A stretch of 48,724 bases of DNA from Candidatus Zixiibacteriota bacterium (GTDB taxonomy: Bacteria > Zixibacteria > MSB-5A5 > UM-FILTER-46-8): contig JALSTH010000073.1 of assembly GCA_026983835.1 (NCBI GenBank), positions 1 to 48,724 of the forward strand, read 5' to 3'. This document shows positions 8,742-17,811 of this stretch, piece after piece (positions within the stretch are counted from its first letter, which is position 1; each line of letters opens with the position of its first letter). A program made the translations under genes and the position numbers. The notes beneath the pieces were generated by a model. It did no database searches. It worked only from the letters and a program-made list of their open reading frames with translations, and was not told where the DNA came from.

Positions 8742-9713
8742 ATGAAACGCAGGATTAAATTATCTATCATTATAATAATAATGTTGGTGGTGTTGCCGGT
8801 ATCGGTTTTTGCGAAAAGTCCAAATATCAGTGTTAAAGCTGAAGTTGATACTACGCGGGGGAGAGTCGGGGATTTGTTCAATTTGAATGTGATTATTTCC
8901 GCCGATTCATCATTGACGATAGCTCCCCCATCGACTAAAGAAGGCTTTGGAGATTTCGCAGTCTTGGGAACAAAAGAACCGATAGTAAGGGATTCCGACA
9001 ATGTCAAAATATACAAATTAGGTTATAGGATATCAGCCTACAAAACCGGGGAACTTTATATCCCGCCGATTACAATTACAGCCTCCGATTCGGTTGGAAA
9101 GCAGTTTACGGCACAAACCGATTCAATTGGAATAAAAATCGTTTCTGTGCTTCCAAATAAACAAGCCGATTCGCTGACGATTAAAAGCATCAAGCCCATA
9201 ATGGAATTTCCATATCCCTTATATTATTATTTTATCGGGGCTGCTATTTTAATTATCATAGCTCTTCTTATATGGCTGTATATCCGCCGAAAAAGGAGGA
9301 AAAAGCTCGGTCCCCGTAAAACGGAGAAGCCTTTGGAACCCCCTTGGGTGGTGGCTCTCAGAATGCTGGAGGAATTAAAGGACGAACGATTGTTGGAGAA
9401 GGGCGAATTTAAAAGATTCTACTTTGGGCTTTCAGAGGTAGCCAAATATTATATCGATAAACGGTTCGGACTGCCGGCTATTGAGAAGACAACCGCCGAG
9501 ATAAGGGAGAGGCTCCTAAAATCAAAACCTCCCGAAATAGACGATAATTTTATCGAATTTTTGGAATATGCGGACTTGGTGAAATTCGCTAAACATCCGT
9601 CGACGATTTCCGAAGGCGAAAAATGGATCGCTTATATCGAAGGACTTATAAGAAGCACAAAACCGCAGGTGCAGGTTGTAGCGAGTGAGAAAACGGTTGA
9701 GGTGGGAGGATAA
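8742..9713 (+). CDS. Membrane protein of the Bat operon (short BatD/DUF4381-like)
   Basis: 323 residues when started at the ATG at 8742, which opens a clear signal sequence; an in-frame GTG at 8724 overlaps the DUF58 gene and is less likely. After the signal peptide there is a periplasmic beta domain of about 130 residues, one transmembrane helix (about 165-185), a basic stretch and a helical cytoplasmic domain with Phe-Lys-Arg-Phe-Tyr-Phe-Gly-Leu-Ser-Glu-Val-Ala-Lys-Tyr-Tyr-Ile. That tail recurs at the end of BatD in this operon, so the protein looks like a shortened BatD or a DUF4381 relative. Three nt separate it from the first VWA gene. Confidence 0.8.
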   Translation: MKRRIKLSIIIIIMLVVLPVSVFAKSPNISVKAEVDTTRGRVGDLFNLNVIISADSSLTIAPPSTKEGFGDFAVLGTKEPIVRDSDNVKIYKLGYRISAYKTGELYIPPITITASDSVGKQFTAQTDSIGIKIVSVLPNKQADSLTIKSIKPIMEFPYPLYYYFIGAAILIIIALLIWLYIRRKRRKKLGPRKTEKPLEPPWVVALRMLEELKDERLLEKGEFKRFYFGLSEVAKYYIDKRFGLPAIEKTTAEIRERLLKSKPPEIDDNFIEFLEYADLVKFAKHPSTISEGEKWIAYIEGLIRSTKPQVQVVASEKTVEVGG

Positions 9714-9715
9714 CG

Positions 9716-10708
9716 ATGTTTAGGTTTGAATCGCCTTATATGTTGTTGTTTTTGTTGCTGATACCGATATATGTTTATCTCCATTTTTTCAAATGGAAAA
9801 ACCGTCGTCCGGCTATGCTCTATTCGAGCGCCGGATTATTTTACGGAATTAAGCCAAGTTTTAAATCACGGCTTAAAGTGATTTTACCTATTCTACAAAT
9901 TATAGCGATTGCCTTATTTTCCATAGCTGCAGCCCGCCCTCAGTCAGGTTCGACATCCAAAGAGATAAACACCGAGGGAATAGATATTATGTTGGCGTTG
10001 GATATATCATCTTCGATGAAGGCGGAAGATTTTGCTCCGCATAACCGACTTTATGCCGCGAAACAGGTAATACGCGAATTCGTCTCGGGGCGGACTTCGG
10101 ATAGGATTGGGTTGGTCGTGTTTTCCAAACAATCGTTTACCCAATGCCCCTTAACAATCGATTACAATGTCCTCTTGAATTATTTGGATGATGTGAAATT
10201 TGGGATGATCGAGGATGGTACCGCAATCGGTTTGGCGATAGCCAATTGTGTCAATCGCTTAAGAGAGTCGAAAGCCAAAAGCAAGATTATAATTCTCCTT
10301 ACCGATGGTGTAAACAATGCAGGTGAAATCGATCCGATAACCGCTGCTGAAGCGGCAAAGGCATTGGGAATTAGAATTTACACTATCGGCGCCGGCAAAC
10401 CGGGGAAAGCTCGATATCCGGTGGATAACCCTGTTTTTGGAAGGCGGTATGTAATTCAGGAAAATCAGATTGATGAGGAAACCCTCAAGAAGATAGCCTC
10501 TTTGACCGGCGGGAAGTATTTTCGGGCAACCGATACCGAAAGCTTAAGGAGAATTTATGCGGACATCGGTAAGATGGAGAAAACCAAAGTTAAAGTGAAA
10601 GAATATACGATGTATTCGGAGTTGTACCGATTGTTTATGTTGCCGGCGGTATTATTGATGATAATTGAAATGATTTTGTCGAAGGGTTATTTCAGGCGAA
10701 CACCATGA
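9716..10708 (+). CDS. batA: BatA-like VWA domain membrane protein
   Basis: Aerotolerance-operon protein. Two membrane helices near the N-terminus (about 8-24 and 56-76) are followed by a von Willebrand A domain with the metal-ion site Asp-Ile-Ser-Ser-Ser, the threonine of Gly-Thr-Ala-Ile-Gly and the aspartate of Leu-Thr-Asp-Gly-Val-Asn, and a C-terminal helix (about 305-320). 330 residues, normal length. GGAGG lies just before the ATG. The stop overlaps the start of batB by 4 nt, indicating coupled translation. BatA and BatB are likely to form a membrane complex; the physiological role (stress, envelope integrity) is still debated. Confidence 0.9.
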   Translation: MFRFESPYMLLFLLLIPIYVYLHFFKWKNRRPAMLYSSAGLFYGIKPSFKSRLKVILPILQIIAIALFSIAAARPQSGSTSKEINTEGIDIMLALDISSSMKAEDFAPHNRLYAAKQVIREFVSGRTSDRIGLVVFSKQSFTQCPLTIDYNVLLNYLDDVKFGMIEDGTAIGLAIANCVNRLRESKAKSKIIILLTDGVNNAGEIDPITAAEAAKALGIRIYTIGAGKPGKARYPVDNPVFGRRYVIQENQIDEETLKKIASLTGGKYFRATDTESLRRIYADIGKMEKTKVKVKEYTMYSELYRLFMLPAVLLMIIEMILSKGYFRRTP

Positions 10709-11721
10709 TTATATTTTCGGATAAAGTTTATTTATATGGATTGTTGATTATCCCTATCCTTTGGTTTTATTTCAAATTTAGGAATGCAAGGGAGAGTAAG
10801 CGGATATCCGAATTCGCATCACCGAACCTCCTCCAAAAATTGACCGCCAATGTAAATGTTATCGGCAGGAAAGTAAGAATGATATTGATTTTATCCGCTC
10901 TGGCACTATTCGTTTTGGCATTGGCCGGTCCCAAATATGGAACTCATACGATTATGGTCAAACGAAAAGGTGTGGATATTATAATAGCGGTTGATACATC
11001 CAATTCAATGTTGGCGGAGGATAACAATCGTCCGCCTAATAGGTTGACCCGCGCTAAATATGAGATAGCCTCCTTAATCGATGAAAAATTAAAAGGCGAT
11101 AGAATCGGGATTGTCGCTTTTGCCGGCGATGCTTTTATCCAATGTCCGTTAACCGTTGATTACTCGGCGGCGAAGATGTTTTTGGATATCCTATCCACAA
11201 ATTTAATTCCTGTGCAGGGGACGAACATCGGGAAGGCTATCGAAGTCGCTTCCAAAGCATTTAAGGAAAAGGAAAAACAGCAAAAGGTATTGATAATTAT
11301 CACCGATGGCGAAAACTTCGAGGGGGATCCCGTTTCCGCCGCCAAAGAAGCCGCAAAGAAGGGAATTATTATTTATACTATTGGAATCGGGAATCCTGCC
11401 GGAGAACCGATACCTATGCGTGATGCCAATGGTAATCTCATCGGTTATAAGAAGGATTCCAAGGGAAATGTGGTAGTAAGCAGACTCGATGAGAATACGC
11501 TACAAAGTATAGCCGAAGCGGGAAATGGGAAATATTTCCATACTTCACCCGGAGGGAAGGAATTGGATAAAATTTATGATGAAATTTCGGGAATGGAGAA
11601 AAAGGAATTCAAAGGTCGCTTGATGACCGTGTACGAGGAACGGTTTCAGGTTCCATTGATTATCGGGATGATATTATTCGCTTTTGGGATTTTTATCCCG
11701 GAAAGAAAACGGGGGAAGTGA
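10705..11721 (+). CDS. batB: BatB-like VWA domain membrane protein
   Basis: Paralogue of the preceding protein with the same layout: N-terminal helices, VWA domain and a C-terminal helix (about 313-330). The metal site is Asp-Thr-Ser-Asn-Ser, with Gly-Thr-Asn-Ile-Gly and Ile-Thr-Asp-Gly-Glu-Asn supplying the other ligands. 338 residues. It starts with an ATG inside the end of batA (overlap 4 nt) and its TGA stops 1 nt before the ATG of the TPR gene. The central segment Asp-Ala-Asn-Gly-Asn-Leu-Ile-Gly-Tyr is typical of BatB. Confidence 0.9.
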   Translation: MIIFSDKVYLYGLLIIPILWFYFKFRNARESKRISEFASPNLLQKLTANVNVIGRKVRMILILSALALFVLALAGPKYGTHTIMVKRKGVDIIIAVDTSNSMLAEDNNRPPNRLTRAKYEIASLIDEKLKGDRIGIVAFAGDAFIQCPLTVDYSAAKMFLDILSTNLIPVQGTNIGKAIEVASKAFKEKEKQQKVLIIITDGENFEGDPVSAAKEAAKKGIIIYTIGIGNPAGEPIPMRDANGNLIGYKKDSKGNVVVSRLDENTLQSIAEAGNGKYFHTSPGGKELDKIYDEISGMEKKEFKGRLMTVYEERFQVPLIIGMILFAFGIFIPERKRGK

Positions 11722-11722
11722 T

Positions 11723-12499
11723 ATGAAATTGCCGATTAAACTGAAATATATAATAACATCCTCCATCACCGTAATTTTGTTTTTACCTTCTTTGTCTTAT
11801 GCGAGCTTAAGCCCGCGGAAGGGGAATAAACTGTATAAAGAAGGTAAATACGCCGAAGCGGCTGAGGAATATAGGAAGGCTTCGATAGACAATCCAAACG
11901 ACCCAAAGATTTATTATAATTTAGGGAATGCCGAATATCAAATCGGTTCTTACGATAAAGCTTTACAGGATTATTCCCGTTCGGCTGCTTCGGATGACAT
12001 TAAAGCGAAACAGAGAAGCTTTTATAATTTAGGGAATAGCTTATTTAAAGCTAGGAAATATGATAAGGCGGTGGAGGCTTATACGAAAAGTCTGCAGTTG
12101 GATCCTGATGATTTGGATGCGAAATATAATCTTGAATTATCATTGAAGAAGCTGAAAGAACAGCAAAAACAGAAACAGCAGAAGAACAACAAACAAAACC
12201 AAAACAATAAGAAAAATCAGCAGAAGCAGGATAATCGAAATAATAAACAACAGAATAATCAGCAGGAACAAAAACAAAAGAATCAGCAAAAAAGTCAGGA
12301 AAAGCAACAATCGGAGAAGCAAAAACAACAGGAGAATAAGCAAAAGCAAAACGCCCAACCCCGGCAGTCGGATAAAAAGAAAATGAGCAAGGAAGATGCC
12401 CTGCGGATATTGAACGCTTTGCAGGGTGATGAAAAAAAGGTTCAAAAACAACTTCGCAGGTTCAAGGTGAAATCAAGAAAGGTTTCCAAGGACTGGTAG
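11723..12499 (+). CDS. batC: BatC-like TPR protein with long Gln/Asn/Lys-rich tail
   Basis: Exported TPR protein of 258 residues. The start at 11723 gives a clean signal peptide and has GGGGGAAG (11711-11718) upstream; an in-frame upstream start at 11684 overlaps batB and is unlikely. Three TPR-like units cover about 30-145 (Tyr-Tyr-Asn-Leu-Gly-Asn and Phe-Tyr-Asn-Leu-Gly-Asn motifs). A highly polar stretch made almost only of Gln, Asn, Lys and Glu follows (about 146-215), then a short basic C-terminus. Low-complexity tails occur in BatC relatives. Probably a periplasmic scaffold linking BatA/B to BatD. Confidence 0.85.
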   Translation: MKLPIKLKYIITSSITVILFLPSLSYASLSPRKGNKLYKEGKYAEAAEEYRKASIDNPNDPKIYYNLGNAEYQIGSYDKALQDYSRSAASDDIKAKQRSFYNLGNSLFKARKYDKAVEAYTKSLQLDPDDLDAKYNLELSLKKLKEQQKQKQQKNNKQNQNNKKNQQKQDNRNNKQQNNQQEQKQKNQQKSQEKQQSEKQKQQENKQKQNAQPRQSDKKKMSKEDALRILNALQGDEKKVQKQLRRFKVKSRKVSKDW

Positions 12500-12502
12500 A
12501 TT

Positions 12503-14314
12503 ATGCATAAGATAATCACATCGATAATGTTTTTAACATTGTTTGCATTTGGAACGCTGACAGCGTCGGCAACGACGGTGAATATCACGGCTTCGGTGGA
12601 CAAGAATGTAATTTCATTGGATGACCAGATAACATTAACATTGACCATATATGCCGAGGCTCGCTCGGTTTCCGAACCGAAAATTCCCCAAATTGATGGT
12701 TTGGATATTTATCAATCGGGTAGCAGTCAAAGTTTCAATTTTGTAAATGGGAAAATTTCCACATCATATACATATACTTATATCCTCATACCTTCGAGAG
12801 CGGGCAGGTTTACAATTCCTTCATTTTCGGTACGGGTCAAAGGAAGGGAGTATAAATCCGATCCTATCGTGGTTGATGTAAAATCGCAAGGGACACAGGT
12901 ACCCGGCGCTCAATCGGGCAGGATTCATAAAAATAGTAACGCTTTGGCGAAAGAGGAATCTCTCGGGAACAAGAAGGTTTTTATAACCGCTTCTTTGGAC
13001 AAAAGCTCTGCTTATGTCAACGAGCAGGTCACATTAACATTTAAGTTCTATCAAGCTATCAGATTGAGCGGCAATCCGGAATTGGAAAGGCCGAAATTCG
13101 AGGGATTTTGGGTGGAGGATTTGCCCCCGCAACGGAAATATTATGAGACAGTAAATGGGATAAGGTATTATGTCGTAGAGATAAAAACCGCCCTGTTCCC
13201 GACATCCTCCGGCGAGAAAGTAATCGAACCGTACAAATTAACTATTACGCCGGATGAATTCAGCACCTTGTTCAATTGGGACCCATTTGATATGTTCAAC
13301 GGGAGAATTGCTCCTCCCAAGCCGCAGACATTATATACTAAGCGGATTAAACTCAATGTAAAACCGCTTCCACTTGAGGGCAAACCTGCTGATTTTACCG
13401 GTGCGGTTGGTAATTTTAATTTTAGGGCGGCACCGGATATAATAGAGACAGAAGTCAACGAACCGATAAACTTTACGATGTCGATCTCGGGAACGGGGAA
13501 TATCAAAGCGGTGGAAAAACCGAACATTACCATCCCACCCGAATTTAGGTCGTATCCCTCAAACTCATCGGAGAATATCAGTAAGACAAATTATAAATTC
13601 GGGGGAACTAAAAAATTCGAGGAGATATTGATTCCCAATTCTCCCGGAACTTTTAATCTCCCGCCCGTATCATTCTCGTATTTCGATCTGATGAAGGGGA
13701 AGTATATCACTTTGAAATCGAAATCATATACCATCAAAGTTAAGCCATCGACCGTTGTGGGGAGTAGTGGGGGACCGACAGCGGTTCAAGACATCGGCAG
13801 CACCATAAAAGATCTTAGATATCTGAAAACAGATTTGGGTTCGTATTCCGCCCATTTAACTCTTTACAACTCGCCGATATTCTGGGCGATTCAAATAATA
13901 CCTGTCTTTGCGATATTCGGGCTGTTTCTGGTGCGGAGGAGGAAGGATAAGTTGGAAAACGATATTTCCTATGCCCGCCATAGGCGAGCGAAATCCGTAA
14001 GCAAGAAAATCCTTAAATTATCACTCAAGCATCTTAAGGAAAGGGAATATAAGGAATTTTATGCTTCTGTTAGTAAGGCGCTGATTAATTATCTCGCCGA
14101 TAAATTATCTCTGTCACCATCGGGTTTGACCAATGATATTATTCAAAATGCGTTAAGAAATAAGGTTTCCGAAGAAATCACTGCGGAGATATTCGAAATC
14201 CTAAAGATATGTGATTTCCATAGGTTCTCGCCGTCCACCGAAACAGGTAAAGACGAGAGTAAATTTATCAGTCGCATTGAGAAGCTTATAGATACTTTGG
14301 AGAAAAATCTATAA
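12503..14314 (+). CDS. batD: BatD-like membrane protein
   Basis: 603 residues. A signal peptide is followed by a large periplasmic part of repeated beta domains (about 25-430, with paired segments such as Val-Asn-Glu-Gln-Val-Thr-Leu-Thr-Phe-Lys-Phe-Tyr), one transmembrane helix (about 455-475) and a helical cytoplasmic tail with Lys-Glu-Phe-Tyr-Ala-Ser-Val-Ser-Lys-Ala-Leu. This is the architecture of BatD. Only 3 nt separate it from batC, and its TAA shares one base with the ATG of batE. It lacks a strong Shine-Dalgarno, consistent with coupled translation. Confidence 0.9.
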   Translation: MHKIITSIMFLTLFAFGTLTASATTVNITASVDKNVISLDDQITLTLTIYAEARSVSEPKIPQIDGLDIYQSGSSQSFNFVNGKISTSYTYTYILIPSRAGRFTIPSFSVRVKGREYKSDPIVVDVKSQGTQVPGAQSGRIHKNSNALAKEESLGNKKVFITASLDKSSAYVNEQVTLTFKFYQAIRLSGNPELERPKFEGFWVEDLPPQRKYYETVNGIRYYVVEIKTALFPTSSGEKVIEPYKLTITPDEFSTLFNWDPFDMFNGRIAPPKPQTLYTKRIKLNVKPLPLEGKPADFTGAVGNFNFRAAPDIIETEVNEPINFTMSISGTGNIKAVEKPNITIPPEFRSYPSNSSENISKTNYKFGGTKKFEEILIPNSPGTFNLPPVSFSYFDLMKGKYITLKSKSYTIKVKPSTVVGSSGGPTAVQDIGSTIKDLRYLKTDLGSYSAHLTLYNSPIFWAIQIIPVFAIFGLFLVRRRKDKLENDISYARHRRAKSVSKKILKLSLKHLKEREYKEFYASVSKALINYLADKLSLSPSGLTNDIIQNALRNKVSEEITAEIFEILKICDFHRFSPSTETGKDESKFISRIEKLIDTLEKNL

Positions 14315-15099
14315 TGAGAAGATCGAAGATAATATCGATTACTATGGTAATTGTTATTGCCTTTTTGGTTGGATGTTCGCTTTTGATTGCGGAGCCATCG
14401 ACAACAACCTCTCTTGGAGAACAATTTCAAAAGGGGACCAAAGCTTATGATTCCGGCGATTATTTTTCCGCCGTGGAAACTTTCTCCGACTTAATCGATA
14501 AGGGATATAAAAGACCGGAGATTTATTATAATTTGGGTTGTGCATATTTCAAGACGGGCTCTTTGGGCCAAGCCATATTGAATTTCGATCGTGCTTTGAA
14601 ACTTAATCCTTCGGATGAAGATGCTAAAGTTAACCTTGAATATGCGCGAAAGTTTACAATTGATAAGATTGAAGAACCTCAAAAAGGTTTTTTCGCGAAG
14701 CTTTTTGAAGGAGCGGTTAACTTTTTGGATATTAATACCGGCCTTATCGTATCGGCAGTGCTGTTTTGGATGGTTTGTTTAACGATGATGGGGATAATAT
14801 GGTTTAGGTGGAATAATAAATTTGTTTGGTATATATTCACAATACTGTTAATTATATTTTTAAGCTCCGCGATTGTCAGCGCTTATCACATAAAAGAAGA
14901 TATTTCCGCTAAGATAGGTGTCTTGGTGGCTAAACAAGCCGATATTCGCACGGGTCCCGGCGAGGATTTTTCCTTACAATTCACCGCTCACGAAGGATTG
15001 GAATTTAAACTTGAGGAATTACGGGAGGGGTATTGGAGGATAAAGCTAAAAAATGGATTAAAGGGCTGGGTAAAAAGTGACGCCGTCGGGATTGTTTAA
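14314..15099 (+). CDS. batE: BatE-like TPR and SH3 domain protein
   Basis: Last gene of the Bat operon, 261 residues. The N-terminus is a hydrophobic signal with a possible lipobox (Leu-Val-Gly-Cys). TPR units follow (about 30-105), then two transmembrane helices (about 140-190) and a bacterial SH3 domain at the C-terminus (Ala-Asp-Ile-Arg-Thr-Gly-Pro-Gly-Glu-Asp and Gly-Trp-Val-Lys). This order is that of BatE. It overlaps batD by one base. Confidence 0.88.
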   Translation: MRRSKIISITMVIVIAFLVGCSLLIAEPSTTTSLGEQFQKGTKAYDSGDYFSAVETFSDLIDKGYKRPEIYYNLGCAYFKTGSLGQAILNFDRALKLNPSDEDAKVNLEYARKFTIDKIEEPQKGFFAKLFEGAVNFLDINTGLIVSAVLFWMVCLTMMGIIWFRWNNKFVWYIFTILLIIFLSSAIVSAYHIKEDISAKIGVLVAKQADIRTGPGEDFSLQFTAHEGLEFKLEELREGYWRIKLKNGLKGWVKSDAVGIV

Positions 15100-15112
15100 T
15101 TCCTTAAATCAT

Positions 15113-15141
15113 TTGACATACGGAGAATTTTAATCCATAGT
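15113..15141 (+). promoter_or_regulatory. Sigma-70 promoter for the flippase-fetAB unit
   Basis: TTGACA (15113-15118), 17 nt, CATAGT (15136-15141), 28 nt before the next ATG. A perfect -35 and a four-of-six -10 in the 70-nt gap after the Bat operon; no terminator is visible before it. Confidence 0.45.
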
Positions 15142-15169
15142 TAAATATAAGTTTGTAAGATGTAGGCAG

Positions 15170-16159
15170 ATGAGATTGAATTATAAAAAATACCTGCCGG
15201 CTACTGTCGGTATTATATTATTGATTATATGCTTTTACGATTATGATTTCCATCAGGTAGGGTCGATACTTCGGAGAATAAATTATTATGTTCTTTTACC
15301 GGCGGCTACTTTTGAATTGATAAATCTATATGTTCGTAGTCAAAGGCTTAAAGTAATCTTAACCCCCGTAAAGCATATTACCGGAAAATCTATTTTCTCT
15401 TATTATTCCATAGGCACATTTGCCAATGCCGCCCTACCGGCTCTATCGGGACAGGTTGTTAGGGTATTATTGTTTTCGCGAAAGTATAAAATAAGCAAAA
15501 CTTCATTTGCCACCGGAGCGATAATTGAGATATTGTTCGATGGTTTATGCTTATTTGGATTGATGGTTGGCATATCCTTTATCGTTAAACTTCCTGCGTG
15601 GATGGTGCATTGGGAATTTTGGGTTGGCGCTGTTGTTTTGGGTTGTATTGCGCTTTTTACTTTCATCGCCTTTGGAGACAGGAAAATCACAAATTTTAGT
15701 CAGCGGTTTGAGGGGAAAATCTCTAACAGATTTGCCTCCAAAATTTCAACTATCTATCAATCTTTTTCCCGCGCTTTGATGATGCTGAAAAGTTCCCGTC
15801 ATATTACAACAGTATCCTTTTTATCACTCCTATCTTGGGCGTTGAATGGGGTTGTTGTCTATTTACTGTTTTTGGCTTTCGGATTTTCGATGGGACCTTG
15901 GGCGGCATATTTAATTGTTGCAGTTAATAGTTTGGCGTTGATGATTGTTGTAACGCCGGGCAATTTGGGAACCTTTAATTTAGCCTGCGTATTGGGGCTT
16001 TCGTTTTTCGGGGTCGATAAGACTCAGGCGATAAGCTTTTCGATACTGTTATATATTACTACATTTTTACCCGTTATGCTTACGGGTTTAATATTCACGC
16101 TTAAAGAGGGGGTATCATTGGTAAGCCTGAAAAACGGTGCTACATCATCGAGGGCTTAA
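15170..16159 (+). CDS. Flippase-like integral membrane protein (LPG synthase TM / YbhN family)
   Basis: 329 residues with about eight hydrophobic helices. It has the family segment Val-Thr-Pro-Gly-Asn-Leu-Gly-Thr-Phe-Asn near residue 265, seen in the UPF0104/AglD-like family related to the membrane part of lysylphosphatidylglycerol synthase. The catalytic C-terminal domain of MprF is absent. Substrate unknown; lipid-linked glycan or phospholipid movement is usually proposed. The ABC ATPase follows after 6 nt, so the three genes are likely one unit. Confidence 0.8.
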   Translation: MRLNYKKYLPATVGIILLIICFYDYDFHQVGSILRRINYYVLLPAATFELINLYVRSQRLKVILTPVKHITGKSIFSYYSIGTFANAALPALSGQVVRVLLFSRKYKISKTSFATGAIIEILFDGLCLFGLMVGISFIVKLPAWMVHWEFWVGAVVLGCIALFTFIAFGDRKITNFSQRFEGKISNRFASKISTIYQSFSRALMMLKSSRHITTVSFLSLLSWALNGVVVYLLFLAFGFSMGPWAAYLIVAVNSLALMIVVTPGNLGTFNLACVLGLSFFGVDKTQAISFSILLYITTFLPVMLTGLIFTLKEGVSLVSLKNGATSSRA

Positions 16160-16165
16160 CCCTTT

Positions 16166-16888
16166 ATGACTCCGAAGCCCATTCTCGAATTAAAAAATAT
16201 TTTCGGAAAGGCAGTTCGTAATCTTTCCCTTAAGGTTTATCCGTCCGAAAGAATTGTTCTTTTGGGCCCCTCCGGCAGCGGGAAAACCACATTACTTCGT
16301 TATATGAATTATTTAAATGCTCCCGATAAGGGGCAGATTATTTTTCATGGTAAATCGATTGATGAATATTCCATACCATCGATAAGAAAAAAGGACATCC
16401 TTCTCCCCCAGACCCCGGTAGTAGTCGATGGTTCGGTTTTGGACAATATAAAGTGGGCATACAGCTTGAATCATAAAGTTGAGGATCGTTCGGAGGAAGA
16501 TTATCTGGAGTGTCTTCGGATAGTGGGGATAGAACACCTGTGTGAAAGCCCGGCGCAACGGTTATCGATTGGCGAAAAGCAGAGATTGAATTTGGCTATG
16601 GGATTTTCGCTGAGACCGGAGTTGATGCTTTTGGATGAACCGACATCGGCTCTTGATCCTTCGGCCTCGGAAGAGGTTCGAAAGGTCATTAACCGATTGA
16701 ATGGCACAGGGATAAGTTTTGTTATCGTCACGCATAATTTCTATGAAGCAATTGCGCTTGCCGATAAGATCGGGATAATGATTGATGGGGAATTAATTCA
16801 ATTCGGGACTCGGGACGATGTCTTGGAAAATCCTATTAATAAAAAAGTTTCCAATTTTATAGATTCCCACAGGAGGGAAAATGCTTGA
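16166..16888 (+). CDS. ABC transporter ATP-binding protein (FetA/YbbL type)
   Basis: Cytoplasmic ATPase, 240 residues. Walker A is Gly-Pro-Ser-Gly-Ser-Gly-Lys-Thr-Thr-Leu; the signature is Leu-Ser-Ile-Gly-Glu-Lys-Gln-Arg (Ile replaces the usual Gly at the third position); Walker B is Leu-Met-Leu-Leu-Asp-Glu-Pro-Thr-Ser-Ala-Leu-Asp; the switch His is in Val-Thr-His-Asn. It overlaps the permease gene by 8 nt. The FetB-type permease next to it assigns the pair; E. coli FetAB exports iron, plant STAR1/ALS3 relatives act in aluminium tolerance. Confidence 0.82.
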   Translation: MTPKPILELKNIFGKAVRNLSLKVYPSERIVLLGPSGSGKTTLLRYMNYLNAPDKGQIIFHGKSIDEYSIPSIRKKDILLPQTPVVVDGSVLDNIKWAYSLNHKVEDRSEEDYLECLRIVGIEHLCESPAQRLSIGEKQRLNLAMGFSLRPELMLLDEPTSALDPSASEEVRKVINRLNGTGISFVIVTHNFYEAIALADKIGIMIDGELIQFGTRDDVLENPINKKVSNFIDSHRRENA

Positions 16889-17645
16889 GGTATTAAATAG
16901 TTTTACACCCGTTTTTGCAGCGTTAAGCTTAGTAATAATTTCAGGTTTGATATCGCGCTTTTTGGAATTGGGTATTGAAAAAGAGTTAATCGTAAATACT
17001 CTGCGTTCTTTTGGGCAATTGATATTAATAGGTTATCTTTTGGAGTATATTTTTTCGATAGAGTTCGTTCCGCTGTTTTTTTTGGTTATATTTATTATGA
17101 GTTTGATTGGCGGGAAGACGGTTAAGGATAGAGCGCCTTCCATACCGGCGGGATTTTGGTTAGGCTCGTTTTCGATACTTATCGGTGCTTATACTTCTAT
17201 CGGATTGATGTTGGCTTTGGGAGTTATATCCACTGATCCGAAATATATAATTCCGCTTGGGGGAATGCTTGTCGGTAATGCGATGAACGGATGTTCTCTT
17301 TCTATGGAAAGGCTTTATCGTGAGTTGAAAAACAATCGAGAGAAAATCGAATTGGCTTTGAGCCTGGGTGCGACATCTGATAAGGCATCGGATTTTTCGG
17401 TTAAAGAGTCGGTTAAAGCGGGGATGATGCCTATGTTGAATTTTATGAAAATAGTTGGGTTAGTGCAACTGCCCGGAGCTATGACCGGTATGATATTGGC
17501 TGGCGCCTCCCCGATTGAGGCAGTCAAACTTCAGCTTATTGTTGTTTATATGCTTCTTTCCGGGACATCGATTAGTACAACTGTGGCAATATTACTCTCA
17601 CGGCGGAAAATGTTCAATAAATATCACCAGTTGGTATTGGATTGA
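16881..17645 (+). CDS. FetB-type ABC transporter permease (UPF0014)
   Basis: 254 residues with about seven membrane helices. The diagnostic central region reads Ile-Pro-Leu-Gly-Gly-Met-Leu-Val-Gly-Asn-Ala-Met-Asn-Gly-Cys, followed by Glu-Leu-Ala-Leu-Ser-Leu-Gly-Ala and Leu-Pro-Gly-Ala-Met-Thr-Gly-Met-Ile. Probable metal (iron) exporter with the upstream ATPase. No metal-responsive regulator is seen nearby. Confidence 0.88.
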   Translation: MLEVLNSFTPVFAALSLVIISGLISRFLELGIEKELIVNTLRSFGQLILIGYLLEYIFSIEFVPLFFLVIFIMSLIGGKTVKDRAPSIPAGFWLGSFSILIGAYTSIGLMLALGVISTDPKYIIPLGGMLVGNAMNGCSLSMERLYRELKNNREKIELALSLGATSDKASDFSVKESVKAGMMPMLNFMKIVGLVQLPGAMTGMILAGASPIEAVKLQLIVVYMLLSGTSISTTVAILLSRRKMFNKYHQLVLD

Positions 17646-17761
17646 TTTTCTTCGCTGATTATTAAGGAATCTGGCAGATAATTATTACCATTTAATTTTA
17701 TCGTTGATGATTATTATAAGAGCTGTATTATAGTATAAATGTTGTATTCCGCCGGGGTTTT

Positions 17762-17793
17762 CCGCCGATTTAATGGTCGGTGGTTTATTCTTT
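17762..17793 (+). terminator. Possible terminator after the FetB gene
   Basis: CCGCCGATT (17762-17770) pairs with GGTCGGTGG (17775-17783) with three G-U pairs and a TAAT loop, then TTTATTCTTT. It lies 117 nt after the fetB stop and just before the rpoN promoter candidate. Confidence 0.45.
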
Positions 17794-17811
17794 GATTCGG
17801 AACGAATTTTG

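Noticed and set aside
12140-12451. 103-codon Leu-rich ORF on the minus strand
   Set aside because: It is the reverse complement of the Gln/Asn/Lys-rich tail of batC: CAG, CAA and AAG codons read backwards as Leu and Phe codons.
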